DNA of 9,658 nucleotides from Treponema sp. Its GTDB lineage: Bacteria > Spirochaetota > Spirochaetia > Treponematales > Treponemataceae. The stretch lies in NCBI GenBank assembly GCA_016282455.1, contig JAEEKM010000332.1, forward strand, positions 1-9,658, written 5' to 3'. Below are positions 1 to 6,369 of this stretch, piece by piece; position 1 is the first letter of the stretch; each line of letters starts with the position of its first letter. Both the position numbers and the translations under genes were made by a program. Under the pieces are notes generated by a model. The model saw nothing but the letters and a program-made list of their open reading frames with translations, was not told where the DNA came from and made no database searches.

Positions 1-257
1 AAAATAATCTGACTTCCAATACAGATGCCAAGAAGAGGTTTACCTGAAGCAGCCCAGTCCTTTAAGAAAGAATCAAAACCCGTAAGATGAAGCTGCTCCA
101 TGGCATACTTTGCTTCACCGTCACCCGGGAAAAGAATGCGGTCAACCTTTTGCAAATCCAGAGGATTTTTAGAAAGAATGTAGGGGGCACCAAGAGAATC
201 AAGGGCACGTTCTACACTCTTAATGTTTCCTGCGTTATAGTCTACAATGCCAATCAT
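1..257 (-). CDS. hisH: Imidazole glycerol phosphate synthase, glutaminase subunit HisH (N-terminal part)
   Basis: This is the first 85 codons of HisH; the gene runs off the left edge. HisH is the glutaminase half of the HisHF complex in histidine synthesis: it hydrolyses glutamine and passes ammonia to HisF, which makes IGP and AICAR. Translation begins MIGIVDYNAGNIKSVERAL, the standard N-terminus of this class I amidotransferase. The nucleophile elbow reads LGICIGSQ, with Cys79 as the catalytic cysteine. The oxyanion-strand motif reads PGDG at residues 44-47, whereas most HisH proteins have PGVG. The ATG at 257 is preceded by AAGAG at a 6-base spacing and lies 14 bases after the stop of the hemolysin III gene, so it is probably the third gene of the pgsA operon. 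The catalytic His and Glu lie beyond the window. PdxT, another amidotransferase, is excluded by the N-terminal sequence. Confidence 0.9.
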   Translation of the reverse strand, partial: MIGIVDYNAGNIKSVERALDSLGAPYILSKNPLDLQKVDRILFPGDGEAKYAMEQLHLTGFDSFLKDWAASGKPLLGICIGSQII

Positions 258-271
258 GCAAGTCTCTTACT

Positions 272-1141
272 TTAGAAAATGTAGTACACGCTAAAGAAGT
301 GAAGGATACTTCCTGCAATCACGAACATGTGGAAAATACCATGAGTCCACTTGTACTTTCGCATAAAGAAGAAGATTCCGCCAACCAGATAAACTGCACA
401 GCCTAAAAGAAGCATTACCCTGCTGAAAGTATTTAAGGGAGCAGAGAGGGAAGAAAGTCCGAATGCAATGGTAAGTGCAAGTCCGATTACAATGTAGGTA
501 AAGACAGAAAAACTTCTGAGGCGGGCACCAAAGACAGAGTAAAGGGCAATGAAAACAAGTGTAATGCTCCACACAAGGATGAAAGTAAGAAGTCTTGCTT
601 CTGCAGGAACAAGAGTCAGAATGTAAGGAGTGGCTGTTCCCGCAAGCAGAAGATAGATTGCATTGTGATTAAACACAGAGAAAACTCTTCTTGCAGTAAG
701 GGCAGTAATGGCATGGTAAAGGGTTGAGAAAAGATAGAGCACAAACATGGAACTGCCAAAGAGTGTCACTCCGGTTACAATTACAGATTTATTGAACTCT
801 GCAGGTGTGTGAAGAGCGGCTTTAATGATAAGAAGAACAATTGCTGCAACAGAAAGACCTGCTCCAATACCGTGGCTTACGGAATTAAATATGTCTTCTC
901 CCAGTGTATACTGACGGGGCTGACGGGCGTTGTATGCAAGACGGGCATTTGCCTTTTGCAGGCGCAGTGCCTTTTTCTGTTCACGTTCTGCTTCTTTTGC
1001 CTTAAGGCGTTCAGGGTTGGAATTGTATTCCATTTTCACTTCGCGGATTTTTTCTTTTGCCTGAGCCTTGATTGTTTTTATTGCAGCCTTACGTTTTGCA
1101 GCGAGAGATTTGCGTGTAATGCGTGCGGAAATATCTGCCAT
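272..1141 (-). CDS. Hemolysin III / PAQR (YqfA-like) family membrane protein with basic N-terminal extension
   Basis: A 289-residue protein. Residues about 78-289 form the seven-helix HlyIII/PAQR core, an inner-membrane family related to adiponectin receptors; the bacterial role is unsettled (hemolysin and membrane-homeostasis roles have been proposed). Visible motifs: SVSHGIGAG (87-95), a Ser-xxx-His motif ending at His143, NHNAIYLLLAGTATP (158-172), and HGIFH giving His267 and His271, followed by His281. His143, His267 and His271 match the zinc-binding histidines of adiponectin receptors. The Asp that follows in TM3 of most members is Asn158 here. Residues 1-77 are an Ala/Lys/Arg/Glu-rich, probably helical cytoplasmic extension absent from the usual ~210-residue members. 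The ATG at 1141 has a strong AAGGAGT Shine-Dalgarno, which supports the long form. It sits 16 bases after pgsA and 14 before hisH. Family assignment is firm; substrate and function are unknown. Confidence 0.9.
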   Translation of the reverse strand: MADISARITRKSLAAKRKAAIKTIKAQAKEKIREVKMEYNSNPERLKAKEAEREQKKALRLQKANARLAYNARQPRQYTLGEDIFNSVSHGIGAGLSVAAIVLLIIKAALHTPAEFNKSVIVTGVTLFGSSMFVLYLFSTLYHAITALTARRVFSVFNHNAIYLLLAGTATPYILTLVPAEARLLTFILVWSITLVFIALYSVFGARLRSFSVFTYIVIGLALTIAFGLSSLSAPLNTFSRVMLLLGCAVYLVGGIFFFMRKYKWTHGIFHMFVIAGSILHFFSVYYIF

Positions 1142-1157
1142 AGAATTACTCCTTTTT

Positions 1158-1775
1158 TTATGCAGCGTCCTTCAGCACATGGCCGAAGTTTTTAAGATAG
1201 TCGATGAATGAAACATAAGCGAGCAGAACACAAACTGCGTAGAGCCCGTATCCGATATATTTTAGAAGATCCATTGCACCATTGTTCAGTCCCCAGGCAG
1301 AATCAAGACCTGTCCATGTAAGGGAAGCGAGAACCAGTGAATAGAATTCTGCAACCACATACATAACGGTTTTAAATTTTCCACCCTTACGGGCCGCAAT
1401 GGCAGTACCGCTTTTTGCAGCAACCATGCGGAGAAAGTTCTGGGAAAACTCTCTGTAAATGATGAGAATTAAAAGAGGCAGGGGACAAAGACCTGCGTAG
1501 GTAAAACAGACAAATGAAGAGAGATGAAGGAAAACATCTGCAAAAGGATCAAACATTTTACCAAAGTCGCTTACCTCGTTGTGTTTTCTTGCAAAGTGTC
1601 CGTCAAGAAAATCTGTAAATTCAGCAAAGGCCAGCATGACAATAGAAACGCATGCACAGAGAACGGGAAGAATACTTCCAGGGGCAGCATGAGTCCACTC
1701 TGGCAGGAAGAAAATGACGAAGAAAATCGGGGCGGCAATAATGCGCACCAGTGTAAACTTATTTGAGGTTTTCAT
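1158..1775 (-). CDS. pgsA: CDP-diacylglycerol--glycerol-3-phosphate 3-phosphatidyltransferase
   Basis: A 205-residue integral membrane enzyme that joins CDP-diacylglycerol to glycerol 3-phosphate, giving phosphatidylglycerophosphate, the committed step to phosphatidylglycerol. The N-terminus (NKFTLVRIIAAP) aligns with the family's usual NKLTLLRI start, so the ATG at 1775 is right. The CDP-alcohol phosphatidyltransferase signature is complete: Asp55, Asp58, Gly59, Ala62, Arg63, Gly72, Asp76 and Asp80, with the expected spacing. Several hydrophobic helices follow (about 8-24, 36-53, 83-105, 134-152 and 173-193). It is the first gene of a three-gene run with the hemolysin III protein and hisH. 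No Shine-Dalgarno is visible before the start, and a good promoter ends 6 bases upstream, so the message may be leaderless. Other CDP-alcohol transferases (phosphatidylserine or cardiolipin synthase types) share the signature, so the exact acceptor is inferred from the N-terminus and the length. Confidence 0.88.
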   Translation of the reverse strand: MKTSNKFTLVRIIAAPIFFVIFFLPEWTHAAPGSILPVLCACVSIVMLAFAEFTDFLDGHFARKHNEVSDFGKMFDPFADVFLHLSSFVCFTYAGLCPLPLLILIIYREFSQNFLRMVAAKSGTAIAARKGGKFKTVMYVVAEFYSLVLASLTWTGLDSAWGLNNGAMDLLKYIGYGLYAVCVLLAYVSFIDYLKNFGHVLKDAA

Positions 1776-1781
1776 GCTGTA

Positions 1782-1810
1782 AGTATAGTCTCTTTTTGAA
1801 TATATGGCAA
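1782..1810 (-). promoter_or_regulatory. Sigma70-type promoter of the pgsA operon
   Basis: On the minus strand, TTGCCA (1810-1805, -35) and TATACT (1787-1782, -10) are separated by exactly 17 bases. Seven bases below the -10 is position 1775, the A of the pgsA ATG, so transcription is predicted to start on or within a base or two of the start codon. It also separates this operon from the cytidylate-kinase-like gene, which ends at 1838. Confidence 0.65.
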
Positions 1811-1837
1811 TAAGCAGACTTTTTGCACCAGCGGTTT

Positions 1838-2659
1838 TTACTGGTAGGTTTTAAAATCCTGCACTATGCTTATTGCATTCCTTATTTCACAGGAGGGAAG
1901 AATTCTTGCAGCGGTCTGAACTGCCTGTTCTGCAATGCTGATTGAATCTGCCACTCCCTGAAGGGTAATCACATTTCCATCCACAGAAGCACGAAGGAAA
2001 TTTATATTCAGTTTGTAATCAAAGATGAGCTGGTTTACAACGCACTGGGCCTTAAGCATGCGCTCAATTCTTTCCTTACCAAGACGGTCTCTTTCCGGAG
2101 TAACATGATTTTTTACCAGCGTCTCTATAAGAGAAACACACTCGTCTATGGAAAGGCGAGCTGTATTTAAGGTGAGCATAAAGTGCTGGGCATTTTCGTT
2201 TTCTGAGTTAAAGAAACTTTTGTGAAAGCCGCGTCTGTTTGCATCACTTTCATCTATGCGCTGCTGGGCTTTTTTGTCGTCCCAGTCAAATTCTTTTTTC
2301 AGACGGGCAAGTCTTGTTTTGTCATCAGAAACAAAACGCAGGGGAACAAGATTTTCTGCTTCTTCAAGAATGATGGATGCACCGCGGCCAATGAGTATGC
2401 AGTTACCCTTTGACGCTGATTCAAGAACCGCCCTCTGAAGATAGTAAAGATATTCATCCCTCTCTTTAGAAAGACTTGCAAAAAACTTTGGTCTTCGTTC
2501 ATCAAACTTTAAAAGTTTTTCCTGGGGGAAACCCAGTTCAACAATGCGAGCCTCTGTTTCTTTACGTCCCACAAAGGTATAGCCCAGTTTCTTTGCAAGG
2601 GCAGCTGCAATTTCGTCCCCCAAAGCCGCAACCTGTCGTGCAATAGTAATAACTGCCAT
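1838..2659 (-). CDS. Cytidylate kinase-like family protein with C-terminal BON-like domain
   Basis: A 273-residue protein, probably cytoplasmic. Residues 1-185 resemble the cytidylate-kinase-like P-loop family: MAVITIARQ at the start, GRGAS at 91-95, FVSDDKTRLARL at 109-120, and an ID-x-x-D-x-x-R stretch at 135-142 followed by RGFHKSFF. These are the core, substrate-lid and C-terminal elements of the family. The nucleotide loop is degenerate: residues 8-15 read RQVAALGD instead of the glycine-rich GSGG type, so NMP kinase activity is doubtful. Residues about 195-268 look like a BON domain, with VDGNVITLQGVADS at 226-239 and a closing region about ILPSCEIRNAISIV; BON domains usually bind membranes, phospholipids or polymers. 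The start at 2659 has a strong GAGGAGG Shine-Dalgarno 5 bases upstream. It is transcribed alone from its own promoter. The canonical housekeeping Cmk has a different sequence, so I do not assign cmk. Confidence 0.78.
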   Translation of the reverse strand: MAVITIARQVAALGDEIAAALAKKLGYTFVGRKETEARIVELGFPQEKLLKFDERRPKFFASLSKERDEYLYYLQRAVLESASKGNCILIGRGASIILEEAENLVPLRFVSDDKTRLARLKKEFDWDDKKAQQRIDESDANRRGFHKSFFNSENENAQHFMLTLNTARLSIDECVSLIETLVKNHVTPERDRLGKERIERMLKAQCVVNQLIFDYKLNINFLRASVDGNVITLQGVADSISIAEQAVQTAARILPSCEIRNAISIVQDFKTYQ

Positions 2660-2703
2660 AGAATCCTCCTCAGGAACTTCAGTCTTTTCTTTTCCTTATT
2701 TCT

Positions 2704-2732
2704 ATTATAAACTGTAAATGCAAAACAGTCAA
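2704..2732 (-). promoter_or_regulatory. Sigma70-type promoter of the cytidylate-kinase-like gene
   Basis: On the minus strand, TTGACT (2732-2727) and TATAAT (2709-2704) are 17 bases apart: 5/6 and 6/6 matches to consensus. The predicted start near 2697 leaves a leader of about 37 bases carrying the Shine-Dalgarno. The sequence is shared with the divergent Nudix gene, for which I find no comparable plus-strand promoter. Confidence 0.75.
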
Positions 2733-2741
2733 AATTTTTTT

Positions 2742-2745
2742 GGAG
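2742..2745 (+). promoter_or_regulatory. Shine-Dalgarno (GGAG) fixing the Nudix gene start
   Basis: GGAG lies 6 bases before the ATG at 2752. A TTG at 2740 is in frame four codons upstream, but it overlaps this ribosome-binding site and has none of its own, so 2752 is the better start. Confidence 0.6.
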
Positions 2746-2751
2746 ACATTC

Positions 2752-3300
2752 ATGGAAACAGATGAAAGCAGACTCAGATGGAAAGAAAACTCCCGTAAAG
2801 AAATTCTTAAGACAAGGGTATTCACTGTAACGGAAAGACAAAGCACAAGCCCCGACGGAAAAGAAGGTACCTACATTGTAAACGATGCCCCTGACTGGGT
2901 GATTGTTCTTCCACTCCACGGAGAAAATTTTCTTATGGTAAGACAGTGGAGGCACGGAGAAAAAAACTTGAGCTGGGAATTTCCTGGTGGTGTTATTGAC
3001 GAAGGAGAAGTACCGGTAGAAGCGGCAAAGCGGGAGTTAAAGGAAGAAACTGGAGCAGAAGCCGGAAAACTTACCCTTTTGGGAAGCATGAATCCAAACC
3101 CTGCCCTCTTTTCAAACCACGTACATATTTTTCTTGCAGAAGAACTTACTTTTTCCGGAAAGCAGGATCTGGATGCAGATGAATACATCCAGTATAAGGA
3201 AATGAATAAAAAAGAAGTGTTTAAACTTTTAGGAACAAAAGATTTTCCCCACGCACTCATGGCAAGTGCAATGGGGCTGTATCTTGCTAAAAGTTTGTAG
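2752..3300 (+). CDS. Nudix hydrolase, ADP-ribose pyrophosphatase-like
   Basis: A 182-residue cytoplasmic hydrolase. The complete Nudix box (G-x5-E-x7-REU-x-EE-x-G-U) runs from Gly80 to Ala102, with the metal-binding REL and EE at Arg94-Glu95 and Glu98-Glu99. Upstream, DWVIVLPLHGENFLMVRQWR (48-67) is the typical strand pair before the box in NudF-type enzymes; downstream, GSMNPNPALFSNHVHIFLAE (111-130) occupies the place of the proline-containing loop that marks ADP-ribose pyrophosphatases. The likely reaction is cleavage of ADP-ribose or a similar nucleoside diphosphate derivative to AMP plus a phosphorylated partner, a clean-up role. The family and catalytic competence are clear; the substrate is an inference. 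The gene stands alone, divergent from the kinase-BON gene. Its stop overlaps the converging gene's 3' end by 14 bases. Confidence 0.88.
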   Translation: METDESRLRWKENSRKEILKTRVFTVTERQSTSPDGKEGTYIVNDAPDWVIVLPLHGENFLMVRQWRHGEKNLSWEFPGGVIDEGEVPVEAAKRELKEETGAEAGKLTLLGSMNPNPALFSNHVHIFLAEELTFSGKQDLDADEYIQYKEMNKKEVFKLLGTKDFPHALMASAMGLYLAKSL

Positions 3301-6202
3301 ACATTTCAATATCAAGCACAGGAAGTCCTGCAGAAAAACTCCAGCCGGCCTTCATGCCAAAGGTTCTTCTTCCCATAGGAGATGCAGGACCTCCGCTGTT
3401 GTATGTTCCGGTGAACAAAAGTTTAAGACATAAAGAATCAACATAAGTTTTGTTTGACCAGTCACTTACATCAGAAACAAAATTCAAAATACCAAGACTT
3501 CTGTTTTCCTGAGCAAAGTAAGACTCATAGGAAAGAGTGCAGAAGAATCTGTTAAAGTAAAGGGGGAAGAAAGTAAGTCCCTTTTGAATTTCCGTTGCAA
3601 AAAGTACACACTCCCCTTCTGCAGTAAGGAAGATTGTGTTAGTAGGATAAAGAGAGGCTTTAACAATCAGCGGCATATTGAAGGTAATTCCGTTGCCAGT
3701 AAAAATCGGGAAAAGCCAGGGCAGCTGAAGTTTTAACAGGGGAGAAATCTGATGTATAAAGTTAAACTCTTTATCCTGCAGACTATAGGAAAGAAAATCA
3801 TAATAACTGACATTTGCTACAAAAACAAAACGTTCGTAAACGCCTGCTCCTGTGTTTGCAGAATATGCCCACTGCATTGCAAAAGCTGCCTGATTTATTT
3901 CGTAGGGTTTTGTGTCGGTTACAATGGGGCGGAAGATATCTACCCATAAAAAATCTTTTGAAACATCATGGCGTCTTCCGACAAAGTTCATGTCAGAGAA
4001 TGCAAAGGAAAGATAAGTGTGGGGAGTCAGGTTGAAGTTACTGCTCAAAGAAAAAGAAGTTGTGTTCTGCAGAAAATCAAGAGCCTCAAACAAAAGACTG
4101 TTTGAAAGTGCATAAGAAAAAACTGAAGTATCATTTACTCTTGAAAGTTCAGCACTTGCCCCCCAGACACCGCTTGTATTATCATAGCCGCCCTGAAGAG
4201 TAAGTGTATCAGAATCCCAGGGGTTTGAAGTCTGCCAGGTAAAACCAGGAAATGCAATATAGTTAGAACGCATTCCGGTATTATCGTAAACAGACATGAC
4301 TGCGGCAGGAAGAAAGAGTCCCCTGTTCCACAAATATTTTCTGTAGGCTTTTGAATCTAACTCATAGTCAGGAGAAAAAACATAGGCTCCGTTTATTTTT
4401 GGATTCTCTTTTTCAGAAAGTTCTTCATCATTTTTTTCAGAAGAAAGCTCAGAAAGAAAATTCTCAGTTTCCATTACAAAAACTTTATGACGGGTAACAA
4501 AGTTTCCTTTAAAGAAAACCCTTCCGTCAGAAAGCATGACAGGATTGTAAACTCCGCCTGAAATATCTTTGTTCTGAATTTTAAAAGTTCCCTCTCCGTC
4601 AGAAGAAAGAGAGAAAAGTCCAAGTCTTGGGAAAGTATTTTCATCTGCCCAGGAGAAGGTAAATGTTTTTTTCTCTGACTCAGAATCCGAAACTGCAAAG
4701 GAAGGTGCAAGATTCTGAATGCGGGCATTGGGTACAGGGAAGGTAAAGGTTTTAAAACTTTCTTTAGAAAAACTTATATCACAAAGTTCAACAGAAAAAG
4801 AAAGATTTTTTTTGTGAATGAAGGCAATATTTCCCTCTCCTGCATCAACAATGGAAGTAACTGAATCTCCCATGGGAAAATCAAAGGAGGATGTTTTTTC
4901 AAACGAAGAGATGCGTCCCCTGCCGTCAAGAATAATTTTTCTTACTTCAAGAGTCATAATCTGTGACTTAACGAAAACTGAGGCAAGAAAATATTCTCCG
5001 TCTTTTATTACAATAGTTGAATCCCGCACTCCGGTAAGATTTAACTTATGAAAAGAAGATGAGGCAATATCATAGACAGACACTTCTGTTTTAGAAGCGG
5101 CGTGATTATTGCAGATGCTGTTGACTGCAAGAAATTTTCCGTCGGAAGAAAGAGAGATGCTTTCTATTAAATTGGATGAAAAAAGTTTTTTAAGTTTACC
5201 GTCATAAAGATAAACATTGCCGGTGGGGAACTCTACAAAAGCAAGGGAATTTTTAGCAGCAGAAAAAGAATCGTACCTCCAGGAACCTTTTTTGTTTTTG
5301 AAAAAATCAGGCTCAGAAATATTTTTTTCTGCAAGAGGATTTGCATTTATTTCGGGAGTGTAAACTGTGTTTTTAAACTCCTTCCATTCTTCTTTTATTT
5401 TTTTTCCATAAACATGTTCAAAACAGGTTGAATAAGTTAAGGGACCAAAGTTTACGGCTGTATACCAGAAGCGGGCATATTTTTCCATTCCGTATTTTTT
5501 TTGCAGATACTCAGTAAAGGGACCTCCAAAAGCATAACTCAAACTGTTAGCGGGAAAAGTGTCCCGGCTTCCTGTAACGTCGGCATAAGAAGGAAAAGTA
5601 TTCTGAAGTTTTGACTGACGGATTGTATGCAGATAAAAACCATCGTGCAGGCGGCCTGCTCCACTTTTACTTTCCTCTGCAACTGCAGCGCCTTCTTTCA
5701 TAAAAGAGGTCATTACAAGATAGTCACCCCAGTTAAGAACATCTCCAAACACATTCTGAATAAAGAGGGCTTCTTTTCCCCGCATGTTTATGGAAATTGC
5801 ATGAGTGAGTTCGTGTTTAAAAGTATCGAGCAGACCCTGGTAAAAAACATTCATGCTGTCATCTGGCATTGTGTCAAAGAGAACGATGTGGTTGTACCAG
5901 GCGTTTGTGTAATAGGCATTGTAAACATCTGTAGCAGTGGTAATTACAACAGGCAGCCTGAAATAATTTTCAAGACTGTAGTCTGCAGCAATTTCCTCAT
6001 ATATAGAGTCAGCATTTTGTACAAGAAGGGAAGCAGAACTTTCCCTTTCCTGCGGATAGATGATGTCAAAATATTTTGTAGAAACTATGCGCAGATCTTC
6101 TGCACCCGCCATGAATCCTGCATGAGCATAAAGACTCTGTGAAAAAAACACTGCAAGAAGTAAAACCAATGCGGCTTTAACAGATGCTTTAATGCCTTTC
6201 AT
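3287..6202 (-). CDS. Exported three-part protein: MA-like metalloprotease, beta-propeller-like region, probable outer-membrane barrel
   Basis: A 971-residue protein with a Sec signal peptide (basic KGIKASVK, hydrophobic core about 9-23, cleavage probably after Ala-His-Ala at 26-28). Residues about 36-285 hold HELTH at 130-134, a zinc HExxH motif, and MKEGAAVAEE with Glu170 36 residues later: the gluzincin arrangement of peptidase MA-like proteins. Residues about 300-605 contain repeated strand patterns such as SLSSDGKFLAVNS (350-362) and NPVMLSDGRVFFKG (553-566), like WD40/TolB-type propeller blades. A charged linker (about 584-601) is followed by residues about 625-971 rich in alternating polar/aromatic strands ending LDIEMSTNF; a terminal Phe is typical of outer-membrane barrels. 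The start is fixed by AAGGAG about 7 bases before the ATG at 6202. Protease activity is inferred from the ligands; the target is unknown. Alternatively it could be a surface-assembly factor with an inactive protease fold. I do not recognise a named gene. Confidence 0.8.
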   Translation of the reverse strand: MKGIKASVKAALVLLLAVFFSQSLYAHAGFMAGAEDLRIVSTKYFDIIYPQERESSASLLVQNADSIYEEIAADYSLENYFRLPVVITTATDVYNAYYTNAWYNHIVLFDTMPDDSMNVFYQGLLDTFKHELTHAISINMRGKEALFIQNVFGDVLNWGDYLVMTSFMKEGAAVAEESKSGAGRLHDGFYLHTIRQSKLQNTFPSYADVTGSRDTFPANSLSYAFGGPFTEYLQKKYGMEKYARFWYTAVNFGPLTYSTCFEHVYGKKIKEEWKEFKNTVYTPEINANPLAEKNISEPDFFKNKKGSWRYDSFSAAKNSLAFVEFPTGNVYLYDGKLKKLFSSNLIESISLSSDGKFLAVNSICNNHAASKTEVSVYDIASSSFHKLNLTGVRDSTIVIKDGEYFLASVFVKSQIMTLEVRKIILDGRGRISSFEKTSSFDFPMGDSVTSIVDAGEGNIAFIHKKNLSFSVELCDISFSKESFKTFTFPVPNARIQNLAPSFAVSDSESEKKTFTFSWADENTFPRLGLFSLSSDGEGTFKIQNKDISGGVYNPVMLSDGRVFFKGNFVTRHKVFVMETENFLSELSSEKNDEELSEKENPKINGAYVFSPDYELDSKAYRKYLWNRGLFLPAAVMSVYDNTGMRSNYIAFPGFTWQTSNPWDSDTLTLQGGYDNTSGVWGASAELSRVNDTSVFSYALSNSLLFEALDFLQNTTSFSLSSNFNLTPHTYLSFAFSDMNFVGRRHDVSKDFLWVDIFRPIVTDTKPYEINQAAFAMQWAYSANTGAGVYERFVFVANVSYYDFLSYSLQDKEFNFIHQISPLLKLQLPWLFPIFTGNGITFNMPLIVKASLYPTNTIFLTAEGECVLFATEIQKGLTFFPLYFNRFFCTLSYESYFAQENRSLGILNFVSDVSDWSNKTYVDSLCLKLLFTGTYNSGGPASPMGRRTFGMKAGWSFSAGLPVLDIEMSTNF

Positions 6203-6224
6203 TTTCTCTCCTTCTGATTATTGC

Positions 6225-6254
6225 AAAAAAAAAGGAGCTGCGTATTGCAACTCC
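6225..6254 (-). terminator. Intrinsic terminator after tRNA-Cys
   Basis: On the minus strand GGAGTTGC (6254-6247) pairs with GCAGCTCC (6241-6234), an 8-bp stem with one G-T wobble and a 5-base loop, followed directly by nine T (6233-6225). It begins 3 bases after the tRNA 3' end and stops only 22 bases before the ATG of the 971-residue protein. Confidence 0.85.
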
Positions 6255-6257
6255 CAA

Positions 6258-6329
6258 AGGCGTCAATCGGAATCGAACCGATGCATAGTGGTTTTGCAGA
6301 CCAGTCCCTTACCACTTGGGTATGACGCC
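6258..6329 (-). tRNA. tRNA-Cys (anticodon GCA)
   Basis: A 72-base tRNA folds cleanly. The acceptor is GGCGTCA paired with TGACGCC; the D-arm is CCC/GGG with the GTGGTA loop; the anticodon loop is CTGCAAA with GCA at the centre; there is a 5-base variable loop; the T-arm is ATCGG/CCGAT with a TTCGATT loop. The discriminator is T73, the known identity base of tRNA-Cys. The 3' CCA is not encoded (TTG follows), so it must be added enzymatically. The outermost anticodon-stem pair, 27-43, is C-C, a mismatch. The gene has its own promoter and terminator. Confidence 0.96.
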
Positions 6330-6340
6330 GTATATGGTCT

Positions 6341-6369
6341 ATGTTATCAAAAGCGAATATTTTTGTCAA
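6341..6369 (-). promoter_or_regulatory. Sigma70-type promoter of tRNA-Cys, partly inside the upstream gene
   Basis: On the minus strand TTGACA (6369-6364, a perfect -35) and TAACAT (6346-6341, 4/6 to consensus) are 17 bases apart. The predicted start near 6334 is about 5 bases before the mature tRNA 5' end. The -35 lies within the last codons of the 470-residue protein gene and the -10 begins immediately after its TGA stop. Confidence 0.72.

Noticed and set aside
809..1195. Plus-strand open frame of 128 codons antisense to the hemolysin III gene
   Set aside because: Very Cys/Phe-rich with no domain, and it runs across the well-defined start of the hemolysin III gene and the end of pgsA.
1826..1846. 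Hairpin ACCAG...CTGGT overlapping the stop of the kinase-BON gene
   Set aside because: The stem is only 5 bp with a 9-base loop. On the minus strand it is not followed by a T run, and on the plus strand there is no gene to terminate.
2740..2751. TTG start four codons upstream of the Nudix ATG
   Set aside because: The TTG overlaps the GGAG ribosome-binding site that is correctly spaced for the ATG at 2752 and has no such site of its own.
5627..6142. Plus-strand open frame of 171 codons antisense to the large envelope protein
   Set aside because: No recognisable domain, Cys- and Phe-rich composition typical of reverse reading, and complete overlap with a well-supported gene.
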